DNA of 60,193 bases from Lachnospiraceae bacterium (GCA_009911035.1 QXWO01000038.1:1-60193), one strand, 5' to 3'. Positions 35,888-45,636 are shown, counted from the first letter of the stretch. Numbers and translations: made by a program. Notes: generated from the sequence alone by a model not told the origin.

Positions 35888-37180
35888 CTATTTCTTAAGG
35901 GGACTTTTCCTATATATAATGTCATTCCTGCCCGGTCCGTTGGAAATCATGGTAATGGGATGTTTGATCTGTTCCTCTATAAATTCCACATAATTCCGGC
36001 AGTTTTCCGGCAGTTCCTGGTAGTTCTTAATTCCCCGTATCTCACATTTCCATCCGGGAAGGGTTTTAAGAACCGGCTTTGCCTTTTCCAGTTTTGCAGT
36101 AACAGGAAAGTCCGTTGTCACCCTGCCGTCAATCTCATACCCCACACAGACGGGAATCTCATCCAGATAGCCCAGCACATCCAGCACAGTAAATGCCACG
36201 TCTGTAGCACCCTGCATCCGGCACCCGTATCTGGAAGCCACACAGTCAAACCAGCCCATCCTTCTGGGGCGCCCTGTGGTTGCGCCGTATTCTCCCCCGT
36301 CGCCGCCCCGGCGTCTTAATTCCTCCGCTTCCTCACCGAATATCTCGGACACGAAGGCGCCTGCCCCCACTGCTGAAGAATACGCCTTGCATACCGTGAT
36401 GATCTCTTTGATCTCATAAGGCGGAATGCCTGCCCCGATAGCGCCATAGGCCGCCAATGTGGAGGAAGATGTGACCATGGGATAGATGCCGTGGTCCGGG
36501 TCTTTTAAGGTGCCAAGCTGTCCCTCTAAGAGAATGGTCTTTCCCTCCTTCATGGCCCTGTCCAGATAAACCGACACATCACACACATAAGGCGCGATCA
36601 TTTCCCTGTATCCGCGCAGGGTCTCCAGAAGTTCTGCCGGGTCTATAAGGGGTTTGTGGTACATATGCTCCAGCATGATGTTTTTCTGCTCACAAACTCT
36701 TTCTATCTTTTCTTTCAGCCGCTCTTCGTCAAAAAGCTCACTGACCTGAAAGCCAATCTTTGCATATTTATCCGAATAAAAAGGCGCAATGCCTGATTTG
36801 GTGGACCCGAAGGATCGTCCTCCAAGCCGCTCCTCCTCATACTGGTCAAGAAGGATATGGTAGGGCATTACCATCTGCGCCCTGTCGGATACCAGTATTT
36901 TAGGCATTGGCACATTTCTGTCCGTGATGGATTTTATTTCATTAAAAAGTACCGGGATGTTAAGCGCCACACCATTGCCCACAATGCTGGTAGTATGGCT
37001 GTAAAACACACCTGATGGAAGTGTATGCAGTGCAAATTTCCCGTAATTGTTCACAATGGTGTGTCCTGCATTGGCCCCTCCCTGAAAACGGACGATAATA
37101 TCCGCCCTCTGTGCCAGCATATCTGTTATTTTGCCTTTTCCTTCATCGCCCCAATTGGCTCCCACTACTGCTTTGACCAT
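35888..37180 (-). CDS. purA: Adenylosuccinate synthetase
   Basis: 430 residues from the ATG at 37180, preceded by AGGAGG; the upstream in-frame extension is not supported. GANWGDEGKGK is the GTP loop, FQGGANAGHTI the IMP site, LEGQLGTLKDPDHGIYPMVTSSS the central motif and GATTGRPRRMGWFD the following box. It converts IMP and aspartate to adenylosuccinate in AMP synthesis. Not in a purine operon here. Confidence 0.97.
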   Translation of the reverse strand: MVKAVVGANWGDEGKGKITDMLAQRADIIVRFQGGANAGHTIVNNYGKFALHTLPSGVFYSHTTSIVGNGVALNIPVLFNEIKSITDRNVPMPKILVSDRAQMVMPYHILLDQYEEERLGGRSFGSTKSGIAPFYSDKYAKIGFQVSELFDEERLKEKIERVCEQKNIMLEHMYHKPLIDPAELLETLRGYREMIAPYVCDVSVYLDRAMKEGKTILLEGQLGTLKDPDHGIYPMVTSSSTLAAYGAIGAGIPPYEIKEIITVCKAYSSAVGAGAFVSEIFGEEAEELRRRGGDGGEYGATTGRPRRMGWFDCVASRYGCRMQGATDVAFTVLDVLGYLDEIPVCVGYEIDGRVTTDFPVTAKLEKAKPVLKTLPGWKCEIRGIKNYQELPENCRNYVEFIEEQIKHPITMISNGPGRNDIIYRKSPLKK

Positions 37181-37272
37181 AATCTTTTCCTCCTGCCAGA
37201 TCCCCAGCACAATACCGCACTGGTTCGTCGCCACATTTACTCTGCAATACGTAACATCTTCCTTACAACAAA

Positions 37273-37294
37273 AGCAGGTCTGTAAAAACCTGCT
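37273..37294 (-). terminator. Hairpin upstream of purA
   Basis: On the minus strand AGCAGGT / ACCTGCT with an 8-nt loop, followed by TTTGTT. It lies about 90 nt before the purA start and 310 nt after the ABC ATPase gene, so it either ends the ABC operon or attenuates purA. Confidence 0.6.
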
Positions 37295-37383
37295 CTTATT
37301 ATCAGCTTCTTACTTTATGATTATACCTAACGCATAATCATAAGTAAAATCAATATTTATTATATATATTATAATTATATATT

Positions 37384-37539
37384 ATGTCTCGAAACACATT
37401 ACCGATTTTTCCAATAGACAGTAGCCCACTATTCCGTATTTTTTTAAATCATCAGATTTTGTCTCTCAAACATTTAGGCTTCTCTTTGGACGATATAAAG
37501 AATCGGCTTATTCCTCTCTGTAAGTATGCCCGCATCTGA
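37384..37539 (+). pseudogene. MerR-like regulator fragment
   Basis: A 51-codon frame from ATG 37384 to TGA 37539. Its end, ILSLKHLGFSLDDIKNRLI, is the second helical part of a MerR-type winged helix domain; the N-terminal HTH and the effector domain are absent. Standing next to an ABC ATPase gene it may be what is left of a TipA-like regulator of that exporter. The rest of 37295-37604 is AT-rich and empty. Confidence 0.45.
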
Positions 37540-37604
37540 TCCTCTCCACTGACAACCGCCTCCCCGCACTGATATGGAACAAGGGAACCAAACATGAAGT
37601 GTTA

Positions 37605-38249
37605 TTATAAATCACGCCTTGCCAATCTTCCATGATCCATTTCATACACCTCATCACATAAAATCTCTATATCTTCTTTATTATGGCTTGCCAGTATTAT
37701 TGTTTTTCCCTCATCCCGCAGACCTGTCAAAATTCCCCGTACCTCGTCTACGCCCTGATTGTCCAGACTATTCATCGGCTCGTCCAAAATCAGTATCTCC
37801 GGATTTTCCATAATGGCCTGGGCTATGCCCAGACGCTGTTTCATTCCCAGTGAATATTTCCCAACCTTTTTACGGCTGTCCGGGTCAAGCCCTACTTTCA
37901 CCATGCTCTCCCTGATGTCCTCTTTACCGATTACATTGCGTATACCTGCCAGATATGCGAGGTTCTTAAATCCTGTATATCCCTTTAAGAATCCGGGATT
38001 TTCTATGATAATCCCTATATTTTCCGCAAAGTCCGTATCCTTTCCGATTTCTTTTCCGCTTACGATGACTCTCCCGGCAGTGGGTTTTAAATAACCCGTT
38101 ATAAGTTTGAACAAAACAGTCTTTCCGGAACCGTTTCTCCCAACAATTCCATAAATTTTCCCTCTCCCAATGCTCAGATTCACATTTTCAAGAGCGGTAA
38201 CATCTCCGAATTTTTTCGTTAAATTTTCTATTTCGATAATCTCTGCCAT
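37605..38249 (-). CDS. ABC transporter ATP-binding protein
   Basis: 214 residues. Walker A GRNGSGKT, signature SLGMKQRLG, Walker B ILILDEPMN and switch His in ASHNKED. The short length and the NPGFLKGYTGFKNL segment match the lantibiotic-immunity and ABC-2 peptide exporter subfamily. It is the last gene of a leftward operon with three membrane proteins and a lipoprotein, so it should power peptide or antimicrobial export. Confidence 0.93.
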   Translation of the reverse strand: MAEIIEIENLTKKFGDVTALENVNLSIGRGKIYGIVGRNGSGKTVLFKLITGYLKPTAGRVIVSGKEIGKDTDFAENIGIIIENPGFLKGYTGFKNLAYLAGIRNVIGKEDIRESMVKVGLDPDSRKKVGKYSLGMKQRLGIAQAIMENPEILILDEPMNSLDNQGVDEVRGILTGLRDEGKTIILASHNKEDIEILCDEVYEMDHGRLARRDL

Positions 38250-38320
38250 GCGAAAGACCTTTCCTTTCTGATTATAGTTTCAAAAATACACCGTTTCAGA
38301 TTGCCAACCGTCTTTCCGCT

Positions 38321-38974
38321 TTAAAAGCATACGATTGATTTTTGTACGGCTTTCTTTAACAAAATCCCCCCTGCCAGATAGGCAAGCATAATCAATACCC
38401 CCTCTGTTATCAGGGAAGGCAGCACGGAAACTCCCCCCTCACCATAATACCATTTGCTCTGGAAATACATCCCCCACATTCCAAACATGAACTGGGCTGT
38501 TCTCATAGATGCAAACCCCGCAAGAAACGTACATCCTTCCAGCAATATCAGAATTGCCGGCGCAGACTTTCCAAGGCCGGACAAATCCAGCACAAGCAGA
38601 AGAGACAGAATTGTAGTCATATGGGCAATCCATAGAAGTAACACCCTCCAGGCCTCATGGGGGATTCCACCTGCATTCACAATATCAACCGCCACTACTA
38701 TGAGGAACAAAACTGCCGCCGACGCTATGCCGTATAGCAGACTTCTGCCAAATTTATGTCTCCACCATATTCTCATAGCTTCGTAGCGGTAACACGAAAG
38801 CCGTTCCATGTTCCTCCATTTTTCAAGCCGCACTCCTTCCGCCAGCAGACAGATGCCAATGGGTAAAAGCCATCTTGCAAGCTCATACAACACTTCATCA
38901 TAATCAACCGCCCAGCTTAAGCCGTCCTGTAAAACGCCGCCAAAAAACTGAAAAACAATGCTCTGATCCATCAA
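38321..38974 (-). CDS. ABC-2-like membrane protein
   Basis: 217 residues with about six helices (for example LLYGIASAAVLFLIVVAVDIV). No conserved domain recognised by eye. Its place between two permeases and the ATPase gene makes it part of the exporter. Start MMDQSIVF at 38974. Confidence 0.75.
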   Translation of the reverse strand: MMDQSIVFQFFGGVLQDGLSWAVDYDEVLYELARWLLPIGICLLAEGVRLEKWRNMERLSCYRYEAMRIWWRHKFGRSLLYGIASAAVLFLIVVAVDIVNAGGIPHEAWRVLLLWIAHMTTILSLLLVLDLSGLGKSAPAILILLEGCTFLAGFASMRTAQFMFGMWGMYFQSKWYYGEGGVSVLPSLITEGVLIMLAYLAGGILLKKAVQKSIVCF

Positions 38975-39047
38975 TACACCTCCCTATGCCCTCATACCGC
39001 CGCCCAAAATCCCACCGCCCCTGTGTTCCAGTGGATTTTCCCAGCAC

Positions 39048-39875
39048 CTATCTGGCCTGAATGTCCACTCTCTTTATAGCGGCCAGGGAGACCATCACCA
39101 TAGCGAAAATGAACCCACACATCATACCGGGATACCGCCATTGACTGCCTGCGCCGTCCACATAATATACCGGACTCTGATGCAGTCCGGCCGTAAATGA
39201 CAGGAATGCGCCTCCCAAATGCACCGCCGCAACTGCCGTAAGTCCCCAGAAACCGCCAAGCACAAGGTTGCAGACATACAGAAGGACTCCAATGAAAGCA
39301 AAATAACAGAACAGATACAAAAAAGTAATCCCAAACGCCTGTAACACTGTCATATGCTTCATCATCGCCGCACCTTCAAAGAAAACGCAATATTTTTCCG
39401 CAATGGCGCCGGAGGCATTGGTCGCCAGCAAATAGACAGGACTGCTCCAAAGCCTTCCGAAAAAGCTACAGGGAATCCCGGCTGCAACGGAACCTACCAC
39501 AAGACAGCCTGAATACGCAAATGCCTGAGTCAAAACATATAACAACATTCCCATATTCCAAACCCGTCTGCCGCTGCGATACAGGAGCATATAAGTATTT
39601 CTCCTGATAAAAGGCGCATCCGCAATGATGAGCAGATACCCCAGCACCCAGAATCTGCCTGCGATGCCTTGATTCTCCATAACAATAAATGCCTCAAAGA
39701 TGTTGACAGGTTCTTTGATATCCATTACATATCCGAAAAAATCGTTTAACGCCAGCGCCAGAAATGTCATTCCAAGCAGGTATCCCATTATCACCCTGAG
39801 GCTGCCCATTTCCTGCCGTAAAGTGCCAAAGGCAATTCTGACCGCCATGGGAATCCTTTTCACTTTACGCATCTC
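39048..39875 (-). CDS. ABC-2-like permease
   Basis: 275 residues from the ATG at 39875 (GGAGG upstream); the longer frame to 39968 lies inside the preceding gene and is rejected. Six helices or so, with LLGMTFLALALNDFFGYVMDIKEPVN near the start. It overlaps the previous permease gene by 11 bp, indicating coupling. Confidence 0.8.
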   Translation of the reverse strand, partial: EMRKVKRIPMAVRIAFGTLRQEMGSLRVIMGYLLGMTFLALALNDFFGYVMDIKEPVNIFEAFIVMENQGIAGRFWVLGYLLIIADAPFIRRNTYMLLYRSGRRVWNMGMLLYVLTQAFAYSGCLVVGSVAAGIPCSFFGRLWSSPVYLLATNASGAIAEKYCVFFEGAAMMKHMTVLQAFGITFLYLFCYFAFIGVLLYVCNLVLGGFWGLTAVAAVHLGGAFLSFTAGLHQSPVYYVDGAGSQWRYPGMMCGFIFAMVMVSLAAIKRVDIQAR

Positions 39876-40641
39876 GGCACCTCCTCTTAAATCCCGCCAT
39901 GGAAACGGCTGCGGCTGCCAGAAGCCAGACGCACTCCAGTGCCGCTGACAACAAATGCCCTGCATCATCCCCGCGCACTAACACGGCAGGATTCAGACCG
40001 TTTGGCATCAAAATATAAAGGGACTGGTACAGGACAAAAGGCGCAACCAACGCCACATACTGATTCGGCATCCATACCGCAAACGCCAGTCCCACCAATG
40101 CCCAGGCGGCTCCGAACAGAAATCCCAGCAGTACCTTGAGAGCCACCATCACGCCAATCCCATAGGTCATACCGATCTTTGCCATTTCAATATCCTCCGG
40201 AATCTTCAAAACGTTCACCCCTGAAGCATCCAGTCCCAATGAATTCATATCAGCTAGTCCCGGCATCTCTAAAGCAACAGCCAAAAGGCATATAAAAAGA
40301 TAGGGCAATGCAACGACCGTCCCGCCCGACATCGCCACACTGATAACCCTCACCGCTGCAAATTTCTGCGGTTTCATCCGGGCAAGAATCAGTCTGTAAT
40401 ATCCGCTTTCATACTCTCTGCAAAATTGAGACGCATACCCCAGCACCGGGAACACGGGCAGAAACACAGTAAAGCCTGATACCGCCAGTATATTCACAAT
40501 GGCATAATAGGGACTCCCCGAATGGAGCGATTCCGTAACAAAATTATAGGTAAGCAGCGCCCCAAGTCCAAAACATCCTGCAAAAAATCCCGGATTGGAA
40601 AAGCTTCTCTTCATATCCTCCCTTAAAAACTTCATATCCAT
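39865..40641 (-). CDS. ABC-2-like permease
   Basis: About 258 residues from an ATG at 40641 or 40635 (AAGG upstream); 40659 is also possible. Six helices: FFAGCFGLGALLTYN, then FPVLGYASQFCREYESGYYRLILARMK, the loop pattern of ABC-2 type membrane subunits that meet the ATPase. It is the second gene after the lipoprotein. Confidence 0.8.
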   Translation of the reverse strand: MDMKFLREDMKRSFSNPGFFAGCFGLGALLTYNFVTESLHSGSPYYAIVNILAVSGFTVFLPVFPVLGYASQFCREYESGYYRLILARMKPQKFAAVRVISVAMSGGTVVALPYLFICLLAVALEMPGLADMNSLGLDASGVNVLKIPEDIEMAKIGMTYGIGVMVALKVLLGFLFGAAWALVGLAFAVWMPNQYVALVAPFVLYQSLYILMPNGLNPAVLVRGDDAGHLLSAALECVWLLAAAAVSMAGFKRRCRDA

Positions 40642-40670
40642 ACCCTCTGCGCCTTCCATTCATACTTCCA

Positions 40671-41888
40671 CTATTCCAAATCAGTCACTACCAGCTCTCC
40701 CGTGACTGCATTTACACAAATGTGTGACGGTCCCGCTGCATCATAATAGCCTCCGTCTACATATTCGTCTATCGGCATATAAATATGCCATATGGGCGTA
40801 AGCGTAAGCTCGGACTTATACTCAATCGCATCCGGGTCAGGCGCAGGATTGGGTACCGGATAATAGTTCAGTTCCACCCTGTCATAAATGATCGTCCCAT
40901 CCGACACTATCATGCCATTGTCCAGATACTGCTCCAGTATCTTCAAAACCTGTTCAAAAGAAATTACCGTAACAGGCTCCTTCTCTGCCGCCTTTCCGCA
41001 AAAGTCTATAAGGTTTACATCCGCAACGCCTTCCCCGGTAACAAACCCGGACCCGTTTGGAAAAACTTGTCCCAAAGTATAACTGTCGCTCCCGATATCT
41101 ACAGCAATCCCGTCATAAACAGGTACGAACTGCATCTCATAATAGCTGTAGCCGTCACCCTTAACATAATAGATTTCTTTCATGGCAATGTCGTCCACTC
41201 CCACAGCCTTCAGCTTGTCTAAAAGAATTTCCTTTGCCCTTTCTGCGGAAAAGCTGCCTTCGCCCATCTGGTCCTGCCTGATATACGTTTCACTGTAATT
41301 CCCGTTGTAAATCCCATGGCACTTATCCAATAAATCATGGTCAACATAATACGCGCTTGTATGGAACGTAAACAGCGCTTCCTTTTTTCCGTCGCCAAGC
41401 CGCAGCGCGCTGTGATCACCGAACCTGGAATATAGAAATCTGTCACCGTTTTCCTGAAGCGTGGCGTTCTCTTTATCATTTTCCTCGGTCTGCCTCAAAA
41501 GCTCCTGCGAAGTGTCCTCCACAGTGCCGCTTTCGCTGTCAAGAAAAACGCGCAGGGCGTCCATGTCAAGCCCATCGTCCGGCTTCAGCGTGATGACAGA
41601 CAGATTATCGGGTATCGCAGGAATTTCGGCATTGATATTGATGATGTTGCCGCCCGTGCCTATCGTGCCCTGATACCCACCCGCCGCCTGCGGCTGCGTC
41701 CTGTTTTCTGTCTGCGTCTGTCCGCGGTCATCTGACGCAGCAACAGCAATGTCCTGCACCTGCCTCTCCATATCGCTCTGCGCATGTAGAATGCCGTTAC
41801 TTTCCGCCACATCCGGCGCCTTCTGGCAGCCGGTAAGGGCAACTGCGCAAACTACCGCCGCCATTGTCAGATAAACTGTTTTTTTCAT
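40671..41888 (-). CDS. Large lipoprotein of the ABC/two-component operon (DUF6034-like)
   Basis: 405 residues from the ATG at 41888 (GGGAGG upstream). Lipobox VCAVALTGC near residue 20. The mature part has IPDNLSVITLKPDDGLDMDALRVFLD, YIRQDQMGEGSFSAERAKEIL and VSDGTIIYDRVELNYYPVPNP, ending TPIWHIYMPIDEYVDGGYY. The overall layout echoes the lipoprotein at 30038. It lies between the GHKL kinase and the permeases, so it may bind the peptide sensed or exported by the system. Confidence 0.75.
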   Translation of the reverse strand: MKKTVYLTMAAVVCAVALTGCQKAPDVAESNGILHAQSDMERQVQDIAVAASDDRGQTQTENRTQPQAAGGYQGTIGTGGNIININAEIPAIPDNLSVITLKPDDGLDMDALRVFLDSESGTVEDTSQELLRQTEENDKENATLQENGDRFLYSRFGDHSALRLGDGKKEALFTFHTSAYYVDHDLLDKCHGIYNGNYSETYIRQDQMGEGSFSAERAKEILLDKLKAVGVDDIAMKEIYYVKGDGYSYYEMQFVPVYDGIAVDIGSDSYTLGQVFPNGSGFVTGEGVADVNLIDFCGKAAEKEPVTVISFEQVLKILEQYLDNGMIVSDGTIIYDRVELNYYPVPNPAPDPDAIEYKSELTLTPIWHIYMPIDEYVDGGYYDAAGPSHICVNAVTGELVVTDLE

Positions 41889-42089
41889 TCTGATACCTCC
41901 CACTGATACCCCATCTGTATTGGACATACAGAAAAGCCATCTTTCTCTCCTGCCAGACGATTTTCTTCTGCATGTCTTTGAAAGCATACCACAAATATAG
42001 AAGCATTTTGAAATTTGGCGAAATCAGACCATATTTTTGCCGAAATTGACCGAAGGAGCCGTCCTCAAACCTGCAGGCGGCTCCTTCTC

Positions 42090-43346
42090 TCACATTTCTT
42101 TTATATACATGATAATGTCCGTCTCCATGCTTCCGTTTTCACAGATCAGCTCCATCTCTCCCTGATATTTCTCAACAATCCTCCGCACATTGCCCAGACC
42201 GATACCATGATTTGACGCGTCTTCCTTTGTCGTTTCCAGACGCTGCGGCTTTCCGTCCGCAATTCCCTGACAGCTGTTGCGGATATTGATAAACAGGACT
42301 CCCTTCTCAAGCTTGATCATCACTTTCAGCCTTTTCTCTTCCGTCCGCCCCGCCGCCTCTATTGCATTGTCAAGGAGATTCCCCAATACCACATTTAAGT
42401 CAAAGGTATGCAGAATCAGCTTTTCCGGTATACTGACCCTCGCCTCCACCATTTCCAAAATCTCATTCGCCCTCTGCAGCTTATAGTTTAACAGACTGTC
42501 CACAGACTCGTTTCCTGTTGTAATATACTCTGACGGGTTTGCCATAAAGTCCTGCATAGAGTCCACATACCTGCCGGCCTCCTCCCAATCCTTTTTCTGT
42601 AAAAGCATCTGAAGCGCCAATATATGGTTCTTCATATCATGCCTTAACGCCCGGATACGCCCCTGAGACTCCATAATCACATCCAGCTGGTTCCGGTATG
42701 CATAGGTCTGCTGCCTATAGATGTCATTTTCCCTCAAATTTCTGTAGTTCTCCGCCATCATATGATAAAGGTAAAAGATGCTCAGGTTGATTATGAGTGT
42801 GGAAACACAAATCAGCGTTGCCGCCATACCCTGATATCCCCCATACAGCAAAACGCTTAAAATAAGTATGCCTGCCACCGGGACTGCAATCAGAATACCG
42901 GTCTGCCCTTTGTCAAAAGCGATTTCCCTGTCGGCAGCCGTATCAGAGATACGGCTGATTATGGTAACGCAGATCAGAAGCAAAAGCGTCTGTACTGCCT
43001 GCACACTCACGATGAGCTGATACGAAAAGGCAAAATACACTGCCAGGCTGCACGACAGATCCGTAGCGAATACCGCCAGCGATACCCATATCCGTTTTTT
43101 CCATGTTCCCCGGTAAAAGAAAGTAAGTCCTGCGATTCCCAGATAACTACAAATTCCATATAGCGCCGATATATTGAAAATACGGAACAGAATCGTGACC
43201 AGCAGATAATAACACGCATATCCAATCCGTATCTTTTTCCTTTCATCTTCCTCCGCCGGAAGAAACAGTTCCATCATTTTTCTGATCAGCAGCACTCTCA
43301 GAATATTTACAATCATCAGCTCAAATATCACTCTATAATTCACCAT
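42090..43346 (-). CDS. GHKL sensor histidine kinase
   Basis: 418 residues, intact. Six or so helices to residue 200, phosphoacceptor box LRHDMKNHILALQMLL near 238, GNLLDNAIEAA, GIGLGNVRRIVEKYQGEM. The paired LytTR regulator (43333-43767) is truncated and its stop region overlaps this start by 14 bp. Operon: regulator, kinase, lipoprotein, permeases, ATPase. Confidence 0.92.
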   Translation of the reverse strand: MVNYRVIFELMIVNILRVLLIRKMMELFLPAEEDERKKIRIGYACYYLLVTILFRIFNISALYGICSYLGIAGLTFFYRGTWKKRIWVSLAVFATDLSCSLAVYFAFSYQLIVSVQAVQTLLLLICVTIISRISDTAADREIAFDKGQTGILIAVPVAGILILSVLLYGGYQGMAATLICVSTLIINLSIFYLYHMMAENYRNLRENDIYRQQTYAYRNQLDVIMESQGRIRALRHDMKNHILALQMLLQKKDWEEAGRYVDSMQDFMANPSEYITTGNESVDSLLNYKLQRANEILEMVEARVSIPEKLILHTFDLNVVLGNLLDNAIEAAGRTEEKRLKVMIKLEKGVLFINIRNSCQGIADGKPQRLETTKEDASNHGIGLGNVRRIVEKYQGEMELICENGSMETDIIMYIKEM

Positions 43347-43767
43347 ATATTTCCGCTCTCCGATATTGCTTTATTTTACCCCTTATTTCTTTCCCATTTG
43401 GCATACTAATGCTAAAAATAGTTCCGTCAGACATTTTTACGCAGTCATAGGCGTACTCGCTGACATACAACTGATTGACAATATAAGGCTGGTGTATCAT
43501 CATAAAATCGTCAAGAATCTCTTCCTTGACATTTTTCAGCTTTCCATAAAATTCCTCTTTGCCGTCCTTTGTGATGAACCTGATTTTTTTATCCACACTC
43601 ACAAAATAGGCAATGTCCTTTGTTGGGATTCTGAACCACCCACTCCCCTTCCGGTACTCGAAGCAGCTTTTCAGACTCTGCTTCTGCCTGATGCTTCTGG
43701 CAAGAACTTCCCCGATCTGCTCATTAGATATGGGTTTTACCAGAAAATCAAGTTGCCCATAAAACTT
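43333..43767 (-). pseudogene. LytTR regulator lacking its receiver domain
   Basis: The frame is open from 43767 without a start codon. It begins FYGQLDFLVKPISNEQIGEVLA, the last 20 or so residues of a receiver domain, then runs into a complete LytTR domain: GWFRIPTKDIAYF, then KNVKEEILDDFMMIHQPYIVNQ. A GTG at 43602 could start a DNA-binding-only product of 89 residues. The phosphoacceptor Asp is lost. Upstream sequence is the tail of an unrelated ABC gene, so a deletion joined the two. Confidence 0.8.
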
Positions 43768-43810
43768 TCAAGCATATATGACCAGATAACATTTGGGGAT
43801 ATTGCCCCCG

Positions 43811-44010
43811 TTATAATTGGCAGACTGCTGTAAGCTGCTCTCGAATCAAATCTCTCAGACTATGCGTAATGATAAATACATCCAACTGAAGTGTATCCAG
43901 CAAGTTAGTCTCGATGTCTAACGCGTTTGCTTCATCTAGGGCAGATGTGCCTTCATCCAAAACAATGTATTGAACATTGCGAATCTGGCCAACTGCAATG
44001 TCTATAAAAG
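43811..44010 (-). pseudogene. ABC exporter ATPase tail
   Basis: Translation gives NVQYIVLDEGTSALDEANAL (Walker B and D-loop) and FIITHSLRDL (switch His) before a TAA at 43811-43813. Walker A and the signature motif are missing. It is the C-terminal relic of an ABC exporter joined to the regulator fragment. Confidence 0.7.
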
Positions 44011-44013
44011 ATT

Positions 44014-44151
44014 TTAAGGGTTCTTAAAATCTTTTTCTAATGGCAGTTTCTCAATACCGCTATTCTGCAAGTGTAAAACTATCCTCATAAAATAGCGGAA
44101 TATCCTGTCTAAAGTCCCATGACTGTATCTGCTTTTAATGTTGCCTTGCAT
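44014..44151 (-). CDS. 45-residue ORF after a hairpin leader
   Basis: ATG at 44151 with GGAGG 5 nt upstream; the product begins MQGNIKSRYSHGTLDRIF and is basic. It is preceded by a hairpin leader of the array type at 44173-44225. It may be the N-terminal stub of the ABC gene relic that follows, or a real small protein. I do not recognise it. Confidence 0.35.
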   Translation of the reverse strand: MQGNIKSRYSHGTLDRIFRYFMRIVLHLQNSGIEKLPLEKDFKNP

Positions 44152-44172
44152 ATTTCCTCCAGTTCTTTTTCC

Positions 44173-44225
44173 CGGTAGCCCACTGTCAGTCAGAGCCGCT
44201 CCCGCTTCCTCATAATAAGTCCGGG
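44173..44225 (-). repeat. Intercistronic hairpin leader, copy 1
   Basis: On the minus strand CCCGGACTTATTATGAGG then GGAGCGGCTCTGACTGACAG. Same order as copies at 46520, 46796, 47470, 53561 and 54469; the closing arm is decayed here (GGGCTACC instead of GGGGCCGC). Confidence 0.6.
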
Positions 44226-44228
44226 CAG

Positions 44229-44806
44229 TTACCCCCGACAGGGGCGCATGGTTTTTGCGCCTCCACCGAATAAGGAGTATAGAATATTTGCAGTCACTGC
44301 ATCATACCTTGCTGCTGATATGGAACATACTGTTAAGCAGGGACATGACTTTATCCCGCCCTCCTTAGAGCCTGACACCCAGTAAGCATCCTTCCATTCC
44401 TGCGCCAGCCTTTTCATTTTCTGCCCGGCTGTTTCCGGGGCATCCCCATCTGTCCCCTGCGGCTTTTTAGAGGCATTCGAGGAAAGCCCTTTCCCTCCTT
44501 CAGTTCTGAGCCTCTTAAACTCGCCCTCAATCATTTCCTTTGCATCCGCTCTGTCCGCCTTCGGCTGCGGTGCATCTTTTTCCAGTCGCTCCTTCCCGTT
44601 ATACATCTGTCCGCCTGCTCTTTTGACATCCAGGGAATACCGTTCTCATCATAGTATAAATTGCTGTGCTTGTGCTTTACCCCTCCGCTAATAGCAGCAC
44701 CCATCTGGTTAGATGTACTTGTTTTATTTCCATTCTTCTGCGAAAACAGTTTATTCAAAAGGAATTACTACGAAAGCCCTCTCAGATTGTTACTGCTGAT
44801 ATTCAT
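44229..44806 (-). pseudogene. Array protein G, broken
   Basis: It starts MNISSNNLRGLS (ATG at 44806, GGAGG upstream), then hits TAG-TAA. The same frame continues as LLNKLFSQKNGNKTS up to about 44605. The second half, MYNGKERLEKDAPQPKADRA and onward, is in another frame, consistent with one base lost near 44600. The N terminus resembles the FliD-C-like protein at 1499 (Asn/Ser-rich, then a Phe-Leu-Leu segment). No signal peptide. The last ~40 residues may also be out of frame. Confidence 0.6.
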
Positions 44807-44820
44807 AGCCCCGCCTCCTC

Positions 44821-45636
44821 TCATATCTTCAAATCCAGATTTACGCCAACCTGCGGCTGATCTTTCACAGTGGTTTTGCCCGCATCTTCTTCCTGAACAG
44901 CTTCGATAATCGTTTTCATATCTGTGTCATCTAAATAAATCGTTCCATCTTTGGAGGCAGCCATTTTTTCTTCCAAGAGCTTCTCCGCTTTGTTCGGAGT
45001 TGCTGTTCCCTCTTCCTTTACTACTTTCTTTTCTTCCGACTTTTCGCTTTCCTTCGCTTCCTCTGCTTTTTCCGCCATTTCTTCCGAAAGTTGCTCCGCA
45101 TTTTCACGAGCTTTTTCTCTTGACCTCTCAATCCGCTTTTCAGCGTTTTCCTGCGCTTCCTCCCGAAGTTTTTTGTTTAATTTGTCCTCTCTCTTGGTTT
45201 GAGAAAACGAGTGAAATTTTCCATTCTCATCAATCCAGTCATGACGAAACACTGTCGTTCTGCCCGTCATTTTATTCCAGTTCTCAGCCAGTTTGTTTTT
45301 CGCTTCAACGCCCTTAATCAATTCCTTCATTTCCTTTTCAGTTTCAGGATCATTCTGCATTTTCTCTAAAAGCTTCGGACTGACTGTCAGCGTTATTCCA
45401 GTTTTCGCCGTAGAAAAACCATCTCCAATCCTAAACTCTGCGCTTGGAACAAGTTTCGCCAATCCGTTTGCATATTCTGTGGCATCATTTGATTTGCTGT
45501 TTTTCTCTGCTGTTTCAGTGCTTTTCTGCGCAGCCGCAGTTTCTTTTGTTTCCTCTTTCTTTGCCGCTTCCTTTCTTGATGAAGCATATGTGTTTTCATA
45601 GACACTGCTATAATTGCTCACTCCTATAATTGCCAT
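44821..45636 (-). CDS. Array protein B1 (DUF6033-like)
   Basis: 271 residues, intact, from the ATG at 45636 with AAGGAGG upstream. Part 1 (1-25): leaderless MAIIGVSNYSSVYENTYASS. Part 2 (about 70-165): core with LTVSPKLLEKMQNDPETEKEM and a D-E-N-G hairpin in DWIDENGKFHSF. Part 3 (about 180-245): a highly charged coiled coil with many E-K-A repeats. From memory the N terminus and core resemble DUF6033 of gut Firmicutes. No Sec signal, no membrane helix. The same architecture is found in proteins A and F. Confidence 0.8.
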   Translation of the reverse strand: MAIIGVSNYSSVYENTYASSRKEAAKKEETKETAAAQKSTETAEKNSKSNDATEYANGLAKLVPSAEFRIGDGFSTAKTGITLTVSPKLLEKMQNDPETEKEMKELIKGVEAKNKLAENWNKMTGRTTVFRHDWIDENGKFHSFSQTKREDKLNKKLREEAQENAEKRIERSREKARENAEQLSEEMAEKAEEAKESEKSEEKKVVKEEGTATPNKAEKLLEEKMAASKDGTIYLDDTDMKTIIEAVQEEDAGKTTVKDQPQVGVNLDLKI

